Assembly: GCF_018282095.1 (NCBI RefSeq) | Contig: NZ_CP074126.1 | Coordinates: 3,452,341-3,516,340 of the forward strand | Origin: Pseudovibrio brasiliensis | GTDB taxonomy: Bacteria > Pseudomonadota > Alphaproteobacteria > Rhizobiales > Stappiaceae | Direction of reading: 5' to 3' | DNA: 64,000 bases | Shown: positions 44,003 to 53,066 of the stretch, in pieces | How the letters are laid out: each line of letters begins with the position of its first letter | Numbering within the stretch: the stretch's first letter is position 1 | Position numbers and translations under genes: made by a program | The notes under the pieces: model-generated | What the model saw: only the letters and a program-made list of their open reading frames with translations | Told to the model about the DNA's origin: nothing | The model's database searches: none

Positions 44003-44037
44003 AAAAAAGCCGCTCCCAATCCGGAAGCGGCTTTTTT
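44003..44037. terminator. Bidirectional terminator between serB and degP
   Basis: AGCCGCT (44008-44014) and AGCGGCT (44026-44032) form the stem, flanked by AAAAAA on the left and TTTTTT on the right, so it can serve both convergent genes. Confidence 0.92.
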
Positions 44038-44056
44038 CATATCTTATAAGAATCTC

Positions 44057-45541
44057 TTATTCTTCGATACGAACCGCAACGAAGCGAAGCTCACCAGCAC
44101 CATTGGAAAGCAACAGCAACGCAGAGCGACGCTTGTCGGCTTTCAGAGCCTCAACCATATCAACCACGTCTTTAGGTGAAGCCACTGGCTCCTGAGCGAC
44201 CTCAACGATCACATCACCAGCACGCACCCGCTTGTCTTCGGCAGAGCTGCCTTCAGCCACGCGAGTGATCACCACGCCCTCAATCTCATCGGAAAGCGCG
44301 AAGCGTTCACGAAGTGGTTCATCGATCTTGGCAAGAGACAGACCCAGCACAACGGTCTCGTCAGCTTTATCCTTCGGGCTTTCCTGCTCTTCTTCAACCT
44401 GCTCAACTTCAGCCACTTCATCAAGACGGCCAAGCGTAACTTCGATCTCAACTTCTTCACCACGGCGAAGAACAGTCAGCGGTACGGTGCTGCCAATTGT
44501 GGTGGTCGCAACCATACGCGGTAGATCACGCATCTCAGGCACTTCACGACCATCAAAGGTGAGTACCACATCACCCGGCATGATGCCCGCTTCCTTGGCA
44601 GGACCATCCTCAGAAACGCCAGCAATCAACGCCCCCTGCGCGTTGTCCATGCCAAGGCTCTCTGCAATTTCATCAGTCACATGCTGAATACGAACGCCCA
44701 ACCAACCGCGTCGGGTTTCACCAAACTCACGCAGCTGCGCAATCACACGAGTTGCGGTTTCAGCAGGAATAGCAAAGCCAATACCGATAGACCCACCAGA
44801 CGGCGAGAAGATCACCGTGTTGATACCCACAACCTCGCCATCCATGTTGAACAGCGGACCACCAGAGTTACCGCGGTTGATCGCAGCATCTGTCTGAATA
44901 AAGTTGTCATATGGGCCGGAGTTGATGTCACGATTGCGCGCTGAAACAATACCAGCCGTCACAGTGCCGCCAAGGCCAAACGGGTTACCAATCGCCATCA
45001 CCCAGTCACCAACACGAAGCACTTCTGAGCTGCCGAACTTGACTGAATCCAGTGTGGACTGAGGCTCAACCTTCAAAACAGCAAGGTCAGTCTTTTCATC
45101 CGAGCCGAGCAGCTCAGCAGAAAGCTTGGTGCCATCATTGAAGTTGACAGTGATCTCATCCGCACCTTCAATCACATGGTTGTTCGTAACAATGATGCCC
45201 TCATCACCATCGATCACGAACCCGGAACCAAGTGATTGAACTCGCTGAGGACTTTCACCTTCAGGCTCTTGCCCGTTGAAGAACTCTTCGAAAAACTCTT
45301 GGAATGGAGATCCCTCCGGAACATCCGGCAACTGAAGTGAACGCTTGGCTTTCACACGCTGTGCAGTGGAAATATTCACCACAGCATCACCAAGTTCTTC
45401 CGCAAGATCCGCCAGAGATTCAGGGCCACGTGCCTGAGCGTTATTAAAGCTGCCGGTCACTGCCGCAACTCCAATCACGCTCGCAAAAACAATTGCCTTG
45501 ATTGATCGACCAAGCTCAAGGCGAGGGAAAACACCGGCCAT
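44057..45541 (-). CDS. degP: Periplasmic DegP/Do-type serine protease
   Basis: The 494-residue HtrA-family protease/chaperone degrades or refolds damaged envelope proteins. An N-terminal signal anchor (residues 14-36) precedes the trypsin-like domain with the triad His122 (VTNNHVIEGAD), Asp152 (KTDLAVLKV) and Ser226 (NRGNSGGPL). Two PDZ domains follow (GVRIQHVTDEIAESLGMDNA and GLSLAKIDEPLRERFALSDE), joined by an acidic linker (EVEQVEEEQESPKDKADETV). GAGGAG lies eight bases before the ATG at 45541. It is downstream of hflK-hflC-DUF2065 in the same orientation, a standard alphaproteobacterial quality-control cluster. Confidence 0.96.
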   Translation of the reverse strand: MAGVFPRLELGRSIKAIVFASVIGVAAVTGSFNNAQARGPESLADLAEELGDAVVNISTAQRVKAKRSLQLPDVPEGSPFQEFFEEFFNGQEPEGESPQRVQSLGSGFVIDGDEGIIVTNNHVIEGADEITVNFNDGTKLSAELLGSDEKTDLAVLKVEPQSTLDSVKFGSSEVLRVGDWVMAIGNPFGLGGTVTAGIVSARNRDINSGPYDNFIQTDAAINRGNSGGPLFNMDGEVVGINTVIFSPSGGSIGIGFAIPAETATRVIAQLREFGETRRGWLGVRIQHVTDEIAESLGMDNAQGALIAGVSEDGPAKEAGIMPGDVVLTFDGREVPEMRDLPRMVATTTIGSTVPLTVLRRGEEVEIEVTLGRLDEVAEVEQVEEEQESPKDKADETVVLGLSLAKIDEPLRERFALSDEIEGVVITRVAEGSSAEDKRVRAGDVIVEVAQEPVASPKDVVDMVEALKADKRRSALLLLSNGAGELRFVAVRIEE

Positions 45542-45608
45542 AAGCCAACTCCTCAGATTATCAGGTGAGCATATACGCGCCACCAGAACGCATTCTGAAA
45601 ACAAATAT

Positions 45609-45636
45609 GCCCGCGCTTGGTTAATAAAGCGCGGGC
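45609..45636 (-). terminator. Hairpin between DUF2065 and degP
   Basis: GCCCGCGC (45609-45616) and GCGCGGGC (45629-45636) form a perfect 8-bp stem; on the minus strand ATATTTGTTTTC follows. It may end the hflKC transcript or only attenuate it. Confidence 0.5.
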
Positions 45637-45705
45637 AAAACTAACATTTATTTTTTTACAGCGTCAGGCTGAATTCTCGCAGTTGTATCATTGGCAAATC
45701 TGCGT

Positions 45706-45900
45706 TTAGCCACTCAGCGAACGCACCAACCATACAATCAACACACCCAACGCCATTGCTGCGACACCACCAAGTCGGAGAGACTGGTCAGGAATTTCCT
45801 GAGCCTTCCGCATGAACTCCTTCAAATGACCCGGGGCAAGAGCGTAGACCACTCCCTCAACAACGAGGACAAGCCCCAGAGCCACAATAAAATCATTCAT
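45706..45900 (-). CDS. DUF2065 small membrane protein (YjeT-like)
   Basis: The 64-residue protein has two predicted membrane segments (FIVALGLVLVVEGVVYALAP and LGGVAAMALGVLIVWLVRSL) with a short charged loop between, the DUF2065 pattern. Its ATG overlaps the hflC stop by one base, which implies translational coupling. Proteins of this family are found next to hflC in many proteobacteria; their role is unknown, presumably accessory to the HflKC membrane complex. Confidence 0.93.
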   Translation of the reverse strand: MNDFIVALGLVLVVEGVVYALAPGHLKEFMRKAQEIPDQSLRLGGVAAMALGVLIVWLVRSLSG

Positions 45901-46787
45901 TACTGGGCAGCACCAGCCGCCGGAGCACTTACTTTTCCGCTTGGATCGTTGAAGTAGCGGAAGAAGTCAGAGTCCGGAGACAAGACCAGAGAGGTATCAC
46001 CCTTCTCCATTGCGGTCCGGTACGCCTGCATAGAACGGTAGAACTCGAAGAAGCTTGGGTCTTTGCCGTAAGCCTCAGCGAAGATCTGGTTGGCAGCCGC
46101 ATCACCATCACCGCGGATCACCTGCGCATCACGCTCAGCTTCCGCAACAATAACGGTCGCATCACGGTCCGCACGGGACTTAATACGGCGGGACTGCTCT
46201 TCACCCTGTGCGCGGATTTCAGTCGCTTCACGCTGACGCTCGGTCTGCATGCGGCGGAAAATCGCCTGGGAGTTCGCTTCCGGAAGGTCCGCACGGCGGA
46301 TCTTCACGTCAATCACGTCCATACCAATCGCAGCAGCACGCTTGTCAACGTCCTGACGGATCTGCTCCATCAGGTTGGAACGATCATCACGAACCACCTG
46401 CTCCAGCGTTGCGTTACCCAAAACGCCACGCAGACTGGAGTCCAGGAACGTTGCCAGACGGGAAGCACCCGCAGGGATGTTGTTCACGGACTGATAGAAG
46501 CGTACTGGATCGGAAATCCGGTAACGCGCAAACGCATCAACCAGAAGACGCTTTTTGTCAGCAAGGATTGGCTCGATTGGAGGCATGTTCAGATCAAGGA
46601 TACGCTTGTCGATGATCAGAACGTTCTGCCAAGGAGCTTTGAACTTGAGACCTGGAGTTGTCTGAACGCCGCGGACCTCACCAAACTGCAGAACCAATGC
46701 CTGCTGTGCTGGGTTCAGGCTAAATGTGGACCAGTAAAGAACCAGCGCAACGATAGCAATTGCAATGCCAAGAAGACCACTTTTCAT
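45900..46787 (-). CDS. hflC: HflC, membrane protease FtsH regulator subunit
   Basis: The 295-residue SPFH/prohibitin-domain protein has an N-terminal membrane segment (LLGIAIAIVALVLYWSTFSL) and a periplasmic prohibitin domain (ALVLQFGEVRGVQTTPGLKF). With HflK it forms a large ring that encloses and restrains the FtsH protease. Helical heptads (RQREATEIRAQGEEQSRRIK) give the ring interface. It overlaps hflK by one base and DUF2065 by one base, so translation is coupled along the operon. Confidence 0.96.
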   Translation of the reverse strand: MKSGLLGIAIAIVALVLYWSTFSLNPAQQALVLQFGEVRGVQTTPGLKFKAPWQNVLIIDKRILDLNMPPIEPILADKKRLLVDAFARYRISDPVRFYQSVNNIPAGASRLATFLDSSLRGVLGNATLEQVVRDDRSNLMEQIRQDVDKRAAAIGMDVIDVKIRRADLPEANSQAIFRRMQTERQREATEIRAQGEEQSRRIKSRADRDATVIVAEAERDAQVIRGDGDAAANQIFAEAYGKDPSFFEFYRSMQAYRTAMEKGDTSLVLSPDSDFFRYFNDPSGKVSAPAAGAAQ

Positions 46788-47953
46788 CAGTTGTTTCCTC
46801 CAGCACGCTTGTTCAGCTGGTCAAGCGGCAGGTATGGCACCACGCCATTCTGCTGACCGTTTCCGTCAATGATAATTTTTGGATTTTTACTCAAGACCTC
46901 TTCCATTGTCTCAAGATAGAGGCGCTGACGAATAACGTCCGGAGACTTCGCGTATTCCTCATAGATTTTGGTAAAGCGATCAGCCTGACCTTTTGCTTCC
47001 GCTACTGTTTTATCGCGGTAACCTTGTGCTGCTTCAGAGACGCGAGCAGCAGAACCGCGCGCTTCTGGAACAATCCGGTTCGCATAAGCCTGCGCTTCGT
47101 TCTGTACACGTTCCTGGTCAGCACGCGCTGCCTGAACATCACGGAACGCTTCAATAACCTGCGCTGGCGGGTCTACCTTCTGCATCTGAACGTTGGTGAT
47201 CTGGATACCAGACTTGTAGTTGTCCAGCGTCTCCTGCATCAGCTTCTGAACAGCCTGCTGGATCGGTGTACGGCTTTCAGTCAGGATCGCATCAATCTGA
47301 GAGCTACCAACGACTTCACGCATCGCACTTTCAGCAACAGCTTTAACGGTGCCTTCCGGGTTCTGAATGTTAAACAAGAACTCCTGAACACCAGTAGGAG
47401 TGTTCTGGATCACCCACTGAACCTTGAAGTCAACATCAACGATGTTTTCGTCACCAGTCAGCATCAGGCTTTCTTCTGGCACATCGCGTGTAGAAACAGC
47501 GCTGCGACCGGAGAACTGCTGCAGACCAATGGTGGTTTCGCGAACACCCTGTACGTTTGGCGTTTCAACAGAACCGATCGGATACGGCCAGTTGTAGTTC
47601 AGACCTGGACCGGTTTGGCCCACGACCTTACCGAACACCATAGGAACGCCCACATAACCTTCGTTAACACGATAAAGGCCGGTAGCCATCCAAATCAAAA
47701 CAGCAACGAGGATCGCGAACAGAACACCTTTAAAGCCAAGGCCACCGCCATCACCGGGAAGAACAGTCTTCAGGTGATCCTGGCCACGCTTTAAAATTTC
47801 CTCGAAATCAGGTGGGTTACCGCCGTTGTTACCGCCGCCACGCTGTGGGCCGCCGCCACCGCCCCAAGGGCCACCACCGCCCTTGTTGCCGCCGGAGTTC
47901 CCCCAAGGGCCGCCGTTATTGCCGCCACCTCCGCTTTGATTGCTCCAAGGCAT
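46787..47953 (-). CDS. hflK: HflK, membrane protease FtsH regulator subunit
   Basis: The 388-residue SPFH protein starts with a glycine/asparagine-rich cytosolic region (residues 6-47, many GGGG and GNNGG runs) typical of HflK. A membrane segment (GVLFAILVAVLIWMATGLYR) and the prohibitin domain (VNEGYVGVPMVFGKVVGQTG) follow. It heads the hflK-hflC-DUF2065 operon and is read from the promoter at 48038-48066. A one-base overlap links it to hflC. Confidence 0.96.
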   Translation of the reverse strand: MPWSNQSGGGGNNGGPWGNSGGNKGGGGPWGGGGGPQRGGGNNGGNPPDFEEILKRGQDHLKTVLPGDGGGLGFKGVLFAILVAVLIWMATGLYRVNEGYVGVPMVFGKVVGQTGPGLNYNWPYPIGSVETPNVQGVRETTIGLQQFSGRSAVSTRDVPEESLMLTGDENIVDVDFKVQWVIQNTPTGVQEFLFNIQNPEGTVKAVAESAMREVVGSSQIDAILTESRTPIQQAVQKLMQETLDNYKSGIQITNVQMQKVDPPAQVIEAFRDVQAARADQERVQNEAQAYANRIVPEARGSAARVSEAAQGYRDKTVAEAKGQADRFTKIYEEYAKSPDVIRQRLYLETMEEVLSKNPKIIIDGNGQQNGVVPYLPLDQLNKRAGGNN

Positions 47954-48037
47954 AGAGAGATCCCTTTACTAGGTATGCTGCCGGACAAACCGACAAATAA
48001 ATGAGAGTTGGACTAAGCCAACTATTACTTGATTAGG

Positions 48038-48066
48038 GTTATAGGCAAGTTACCAGCGCCTTTCAA
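48038..48066 (-). promoter_or_regulatory. Promoter of the hflK operon
   Basis: On the minus strand TTGAAA, a 17-base spacer and TATAAC give a good vegetative-type promoter with a leader of about 75-80 bases before hflK. Confidence 0.65.
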
Positions 48067-48302
48067 CGAATGCAGATAAGCCAAAAGGCTGCACTTTATG
48101 GAAAAACACCCAAACCCCACAGAAACCGGACATTATTGAAGAAGATAAGCCTTCTTTCGCGCGTTTCAACCGACGCTCAAAAGCTCACCTACAAATTTCA
48201 GCTGTAAGAATTAAAGGCATATTCTGGCAAATTCTTGCTGTTTTGCTCAACAAAACGTAAACCACCCCAAGACACAGCAGAAACGTACAGGTTCACACGC
48301 CT
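48067..48302. other. Remaining intergenic region upstream of hflK
   Basis: No gene or repeat is seen; the next gene (GNAT) ends at 48303 on the same strand. Confidence 0.35.
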
Positions 48303-48767
48303 TCAGCTTTCAGGCGGCTGCCTCAAACGCATGTCCACATGCGGAATGCCATCCTCCGGATAAATCTCGGAAATCGCAAAAAAACCGCACTGACCATAAA
48401 AATCCTGAAGGTAGGCCTGAGCTTGCAACTCAACGCGGGCGTCATCATTGGTGGCGGCGCAGTAAGAAAGCGCTGCATCCATCAGTTTCCGTGCAATGCC
48501 CTGCCCTCGTGCCTCCTTGGCAACAATCACACGGCCAATCTTGAACACATCGCCATCTTCGTATTTCAGGAGGATACGCAACGCTCCGATGATCTCGCCT
48601 GCATCATTCAGCACCAACACATGCTTGGCGACCGGATCCAGCCCATCAACGTCGGGATAAGCACATTCCTGTTCAACAATGAACACATCACACCGAAGCT
48701 TCAGCAGCGAGTACAGCTGTTCAAGACTGAACTCGTTGAAGTCTTTAAGCTCAAGAAACTGGGACAT
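48303..48767 (-). CDS. ElaA-type GNAT acetyltransferase
   Basis: The 154-residue protein matches the ElaA subgroup: LEQLYSLLKLRCDVFIVEQE, then DVDGLDPVAKHVLVLND, the acetyl-CoA loop AKEARGQGIARKLMDAAL and FYGQCGFFAISEIYPEDGIP with HVDMRL at the end. ElaA is a widely conserved acetyltransferase of unknown acceptor. It is on the same strand as hflK but separated by the hflK promoter, so transcription is probably independent. Confidence 0.92.
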   Translation of the reverse strand: MSQFLELKDFNEFSLEQLYSLLKLRCDVFIVEQECAYPDVDGLDPVAKHVLVLNDAGEIIGALRILLKYEDGDVFKIGRVIVAKEARGQGIARKLMDAALSYCAATNDDARVELQAQAYLQDFYGQCGFFAISEIYPEDGIPHVDMRLRQPPES

Positions 48768-48960
48768 TCCACCTCAAAAATTCCGCAGCTTACTCTCACG
48801 GAGCAAGCCTCAAACCCTCGTTTATGTTGGTCTTCAGCGTTCATTTTGCAAGGGAATTGCTGCCAAAAACTAATCTTTAGGCAGATTTCACACGCAGAAA
48901 CAGAAGGAAAGACCGCACGCACCGATCCCCTTAACCTCTTGTTAATGAATAGCGGCGGGG

Positions 48961-49887
48961 ATGCGTATGCGGGCAATGAAGCCAAAATACCTGATGAACA
49001 GCTTGCAGCGCAGATTTCTGCCATCCTCCGCCTACCAGTCAGAATGGGATGAGGAAACGGTACCAAGCTGGTTCCATCATGAGCTCTCAGACCTGCATCA
49101 CCAAAAACGTGAAAAACAAGCCAAACTGCACATGACCTTGCCCGCCTCCTGCGCACAGGCTCTGCAAGCGCATGGCATTTGGATCAAACACAACGCGTTA
49201 CCTAGAGAGTTTTTCCGCAGACTGAAGTTCGAGGCATTCGATTACTTCGTGGGGCAAAGAGATCGCAACAAGCGCCTCCTGTCCAACTGGCACAACGCGC
49301 AAAGCTTCACACTTCCGCTCAACTACACGCATCTGCTGAGGCAACCATTCCTGCAATCAGCGATCACCGACGAGTTGATCCCTCCGCCCCTGCAATATGC
49401 AGCAGGGCGAAAAAGCAAACCCATGTATCAACTGGAGGCGATGGCTCAATGTGCACCAGCCTTCCGCTTTGAAACGGACGGCAACAGCACGCCACCGTTC
49501 GAGATTGAACACGATGCACGCGCACCGGGCGCAACAGCTCTACTGTTTCTGGAAACCATCACACCGGAAGATGGCGCGCTATTCTACATCCCCGGCTCCC
49601 ACCGCATGACAGAGCAGCGCATCTTCTGGGAGTACCAGCGGCACATAGATCTTGCAGAGATAGATGAGGAAGAAGAATCTCCTATCACAGGGCTCAGTGA
49701 CTTGCAGGAGCTGGACCTGCCACCACTCCTACCGCTGAATGTTCAGGCAAACACATTGCTGATCTGGGATCGGACAGGTTTCCATGGGCGTTTGCCGAGC
49801 ACCAACAACTCTCAAAACGCCCATACTGTACACCGGTTAGCACTGCGTGCTGATCTCTCGACCAAGTCCTCAGCCCGTGGCAACTAA
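48961..49887 (+). CDS. Phytanoyl-CoA dioxygenase-like (PhyH) protein
   Basis: The 308-residue protein contains a possible Fe(II)/2-oxoglutarate dioxygenase core. EIEHDARAPGATALLFLETI and GALFYIPGSHRMTEQRIFWE resemble the central strand and His of PhyH enzymes, and DRTGFHGRLPSTNNSQNAHT supplies the late His and a conserved Arg-type segment. The expected HxD motif near the first strand is not obvious, so activity is uncertain. The start could be 48961, 48967 or 48976; none has a strong ribosome site. It is convergent with folA with no space between. Confidence 0.6.
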   Translation: MRMRAMKPKYLMNSLQRRFLPSSAYQSEWDEETVPSWFHHELSDLHHQKREKQAKLHMTLPASCAQALQAHGIWIKHNALPREFFRRLKFEAFDYFVGQRDRNKRLLSNWHNAQSFTLPLNYTHLLRQPFLQSAITDELIPPPLQYAAGRKSKPMYQLEAMAQCAPAFRFETDGNSTPPFEIEHDARAPGATALLFLETITPEDGALFYIPGSHRMTEQRIFWEYQRHIDLAEIDEEEESPITGLSDLQELDLPPLLPLNVQANTLLIWDRTGFHGRLPSTNNSQNAHTVHRLALRADLSTKSSARGN

Positions 49888-50409
49888 TCAGAGACGACGG
49901 CGATAGATTTCCAGTGAGGAATCCGCAGAATCTTTTTCTCCACGATCAAACGGCGTCCGCTCTGCAAGCTCCCACTCTTCCTCGTGGATCTCAGGAAACT
50001 TGGTGTCACCATCTGGCTGAGCATGGATACGCGTAATGTAAAGCGTCGAGGCCTTCGGCATAGCTTCTTTGTAGATCTGCCCGCCACCAACAATCATGAT
50101 CTCATCGACATCATCATTCTCAGCAATATCATTGGCCAGAGTAAGCGCGTCCCCAAGGCTGCTCACCACCTCAACACCGTCATAGGCGTAGTTCGGATCA
50201 CGGGTAATCACGATGTTTTTGCGGTTCGGCAGAGGTTTGCCAAGCGTCGTGCAAATACTCTCAAATGTACGCCGCCCCATGATGACTGGCTTGCCTGTTG
50301 TCGTTTTGCGAAAGAACTTCAGATCGGTAGAAACAGACCATGGCATGTCGTTGTTCGCGCCAATCACACCATTTTCAGCAACAGCTGAAATCATCGAAAT
50401 TTGCTTCAT
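49888..50409 (-). CDS. folA: Dihydrofolate reductase
   Basis: The 173-residue enzyme reduces dihydrofolate to tetrahydrofolate with NADPH. Seen: ISMISAVAENGVIGANNDMP with the substrate-binding segment, WSVSTDLKFFRKTTTGKPVI, MGRRTFESI, NIVITRDPNYAYDGVEV and IMIVGGGQIYKEAMPKASTL. Length is normal for the family. I use the ATG at 50409, giving MKQISMISAVAENG. It is near thyA on the same strand (two genes apart), which fits their shared role in thymidylate synthesis, although other genes lie between. Confidence 0.96.
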   Translation of the reverse strand: MKQISMISAVAENGVIGANNDMPWSVSTDLKFFRKTTTGKPVIMGRRTFESICTTLGKPLPNRKNIVITRDPNYAYDGVEVVSSLGDALTLANDIAENDDVDEIMIVGGGQIYKEAMPKASTLYITRIHAQPDGDTKFPEIHEEEWELAERTPFDRGEKDSADSSLEIYRRRL

Positions 50410-50499
50410 CCTATCCTCAATCGGCAAGAGACATGGGGCAGTCGGGAGACGAGAGCATGGCTGCTCTCATCCAAACCAGTTCAAGACAGCAGAGCGAGC

Positions 50500-51111
50500 C
50501 TACGGCCTCACATTCCAACTAAGCATTAACGGCTTGCCATCGTCTGTAACATCGAACACACCGTAGGCAGCTGTCTTCAGCTTCAGGTCAGCACCAGCGC
50601 CACCATCAGCCAAGGCTTTCAGTGCAAAACGCGCAATGCCGTTGCTGGTAGTCACCAAAAGGGTTTTGCCCGGATACTTCTTTGGAGCATTAGAGAAGAA
50701 TTCCTGCCAACGGCCAATCACCGCTGGTGGATCAATATGCCAACCATTCGGCGGCACACCTTCTTCTTCCCACGCACGAAGAGCATCCTCGCCAATGCGG
50801 GCACGCACCTCTTCCTCAGGCTTGTTTTCATCAGGCCCGTAGTCGATCTCTACCAAAAACGGCAGAACCTTAAGGTCAACTTCTTCAGCCTGTGTCTTGA
50901 GCGCGATCTGAGCAGTCTGTTTGGTGCGCTGAAGCGGCGAGCAGAACGCCATATCAAAGGCCACACCAAGCTCTGCAAAATGCTCAGAAAGCTTCTCAGC
51001 CTGCTCCAGACCGGAAACACTCAGAGGCAGATCCGTCCGGCCACCAACCCGCGTGACAACATCGCCTTTATCAAAAGTGTTGCCGTGTCTGAGAATATAA
51101 ATACGCGTCAC
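50500..51111 (-). CDS. Histidine-phosphatase superfamily protein with altered second active site
   Basis: The 203-residue protein starts MTRIYILRHGNTFDKGD, the phosphoglycerate-mutase-like RHG motif with nucleophile His9. ELGVAFDMAFCSPLQRTKQT is the second phosphate-binding segment and VEIDYGPDENKPEEEVRAR supplies the acidic residue. The usual second catalytic His (SHG) is replaced by Asn in VTTSNGIARFAL, so the catalysis may differ from classical phosphatases. Its ATG overlaps the kdsB-like stop by four bases, implying translational coupling. The substrate is unknown; a sugar phosphate from the KDO route is a guess. Confidence 0.88.
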   Translation of the reverse strand: MTRIYILRHGNTFDKGDVVTRVGGRTDLPLSVSGLEQAEKLSEHFAELGVAFDMAFCSPLQRTKQTAQIALKTQAEEVDLKVLPFLVEIDYGPDENKPEEEVRARIGEDALRAWEEEGVPPNGWHIDPPAVIGRWQEFFSNAPKKYPGKTLLVTTSNGIARFALKALADGGAGADLKLKTAAYGVFDVTDDGKPLMLSWNVRP

Positions 51112-51932
51112 AGGCCAGTCTCCAGATGATCAAATGGGTCACCAAACTTCGCAATCAGTTGCGCTGCAAGCTCAGCATCACTTGGCGTATCCACACCAGA
51201 CATGGAAAGCTTCGGTGGCTGAACTTCTTCCGCGTGAACCACCATGCCGTTCTCTAGGAAGCGAAGCTGTTCCAGTCCTTCCATCTGCTCGTAATAGCCA
51301 AGGCCCAGCTTGTTGAAACGCTCAAGCGCATCTACACGGTAGCCATAAAGCCCGATGTGACGGAACACCGGTGAAAGCTTATCCGTCTCGCGCAGTTTCT
51401 CTTCCTTGCGGATGGCAGGTAGAATATTTTTGGAGAACCACAGAGCAGTGCCGTCATCCTTACGCACACAAGTCGTGCCGGAAAATGGATGAGCCTTCTT
51501 ATGCTCACGCAGCACATCAAGCCCTTCCCAGTCGAGCCGGATAACCGGGGTAAACACATCTGCATCAGGACGCGCTTCCGCGGCTTTGATGAGCGCTGCC
51601 ACGTGTGCCGGCGGCGTAAATGGCGCATCCCCCTGCAGATTCAGCACAAATTCAGGATGCGTGCCAAACGCTTTGGAAGCAGCAAGCGCACGATCCGTTC
51701 CAGACGGATGCTCAGGATCAGTCATCACAAACGGCGCACCAATATGGCGGCAATGTTCCGCGACCTCTTCATGATCAACAGCAACCACGTAATCAGAGTT
51801 GGTCTGTTTGGCAGCCACCCGGGCAACCTGCACAACACGCTCCAGCAAGCTACGCCCACTGATAGGATGCAGTGGCTTGCGAGGAAAACGAGTTGAGCCA
51901 ATGCGCGCAGGAACGCAAATAAGGGTTCGCAT
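51108..51932 (-). CDS. kdsB: 3-Deoxy-manno-octulosonate cytidylyltransferase-like protein
   Basis: The 274-residue protein resembles KdsB, which makes CMP-KDO for lipopolysaccharide. Motifs: VPARIGSTRFPRKPLHPISG (nucleotide-binding loop), DSDYVVAV-like NSDYVVAVDHEEVAEHCRHI, DPEHPSGTDRALAA, FVLNLQGDAPFTPPAHVAAL and PVFRHIGLYGYRVDALERF. It is about 25 residues longer than E. coli KdsB, the additional residues lying in the second half. The adjoining phosphatase-like gene overlaps its end. CMP-KDO activity is likely but a different sugar-acid cannot be excluded. Confidence 0.88.
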   Translation of the reverse strand: MRTLICVPARIGSTRFPRKPLHPISGRSLLERVVQVARVAAKQTNSDYVVAVDHEEVAEHCRHIGAPFVMTDPEHPSGTDRALAASKAFGTHPEFVLNLQGDAPFTPPAHVAALIKAAEARPDADVFTPVIRLDWEGLDVLREHKKAHPFSGTTCVRKDDGTALWFSKNILPAIRKEEKLRETDKLSPVFRHIGLYGYRVDALERFNKLGLGYYEQMEGLEQLRFLENGMVVHAEEVQPPKLSMSGVDTPSDAELAAQLIAKFGDPFDHLETGL

Positions 51933-51960
51933 GGGAACTCCTTTTGAAAGTCAAAGACAA

Positions 51961-52755
51961 CTAAACCGCAACAACACCCTTGATGTGTGGATGCGGGTCA
52001 TAACCTTCCAGAGCAAAGTCTTCATAGCGGAACGCGAAGATATCCTTCACTGCTGGATTGATACGCATGACAGGCAAAGCCCGCGGCTCCCGTGAGAGCT
52101 GCAGTTCAGCCTGTTCCATGTGATTGAGATAAAGATGAGCATCCCCAAGCGTATGCACGAAGTCACCTGGCTCCAAATCACAAACCTGAGCAATCATCAT
52201 GGTCAGCAGCGCATAAGATGCGATGTTGAACGGAACACCAAGGAACACATCGGCGGAACGCTGATAAAGCTGGCAGGAGAGCTTGCCGTTTGCCACATAA
52301 AACTGGAACAGCGAATGACACGGCGGCAACGCCATCTCGTCAACTAAGGCTGGGTTCCAGGCCGATACAATCAGGCGGCGGCTATCGGGATTGGTTTTGA
52401 TCTGCTGCACCACATTCGCGATCTGGTCAATCGAACCACCATCGGGTTTAGGCCAGGAGCGCCACTGATAGCCGTAAACCGGCCCCAGGTCGCCATTCTC
52501 ATCTGCCCATTCATCCCAGATGCGCACCTTGTTCTCTTTAAGATACTTGATGTTGGTATCACCCGCCAAAAACCACAGCAGCTCATGAATGATGGATCTC
52601 AGATGCAGCTTCTTGGTCGTAACAACCGGAAAGCCTTCAGACAGATCAAATCGCATCTGATGACCAAAGACTGATTTTGTGCCTGTACCCGTGCGATCTT
52701 CCTTGACCACACCTTCATCCATGATGCGGCGCATCAGCTCTAGATATTGCTGCAC
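51961..52755 (-). CDS. thyA: Thymidylate synthase
   Basis: The 264-residue enzyme converts dUMP to dTMP using methylene-tetrahydrofolate, and matches the E. coli length exactly. Hallmarks: [60 protein letters not shown], the active-site Cys in [32 protein letters not shown] and [20 protein letters not shown]. It is the first of a minus-strand group with the kdsB-like gene (28-bp gap), the phosphatase-like gene and folA, consistent with a joint transcript. Confidence 0.97.
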   Translation of the reverse strand: MQQYLELMRRIMDEGVVKEDRTGTGTKSVFGHQMRFDLSEGFPVVTTKKLHLRSIIHELLWFLAGDTNIKYLKENKVRIWDEWADENGDLGPVYGYQWRSWPKPDGGSIDQIANVVQQIKTNPDSRRLIVSAWNPALVDEMALPPCHSLFQFYVANGKLSCQLYQRSADVFLGVPFNIASYALLTMMIAQVCDLEPGDFVHTLGDAHLYLNHMEQAELQLSREPRALPVMRINPAVKDIFAFRYEDFALEGYDPHPHIKGVVAV

Positions 52756-53048
52756 GAAGGGTCATCTCCTGTTTTACGATTCGGCTCGCGCACAGTATAG
52801 CCAATCTCCTGAAAAACGCCTCTGTGCCATATTGCAGGAGCGGTCTTACCTCAAGCTTCCGTCGATAAAAAGACCATGAAAACGCCAAGGGATCATCTGC
52901 TTCCGGCAAACCCCTGCAAATGCGTCATTTACAAATCCTAGGCGACGCTACTTGTACAAATTGCCCTGTGAATATGCCGCTTTGTCAACAGCTTCTCTTA
53001 GTCTTGCCCTAACAACCATGAGCTTTTGCACTTCCATTTGGCAGTGCG
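52756..53048. other. Intergenic region between thyA and tmRNA
   Basis: No gene is seen; it should contain the thyA promoter (minus) and the upstream part of the ssrA promoter (plus). Confidence 0.4.
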
Positions 53049-53054
53049 TGCACC

Positions 53055-53060
53055 TATATT
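53055..53060 (+). promoter_or_regulatory. Possible -10 element of the ssrA gene
   Basis: TATATT at 53055-53060 would place transcription start near 53067, which gives an acceptor piece of about 80 bases. The matching -35 is weak. Confidence 0.35.
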
Positions 53061-53066
53061 CCCCCT

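Noticed and set aside
46760-47794. Long plus-strand frame opposite hflK
   Set aside because: hflK motifs and the operon overlaps are on the minus strand; this frame has no recognisable content.
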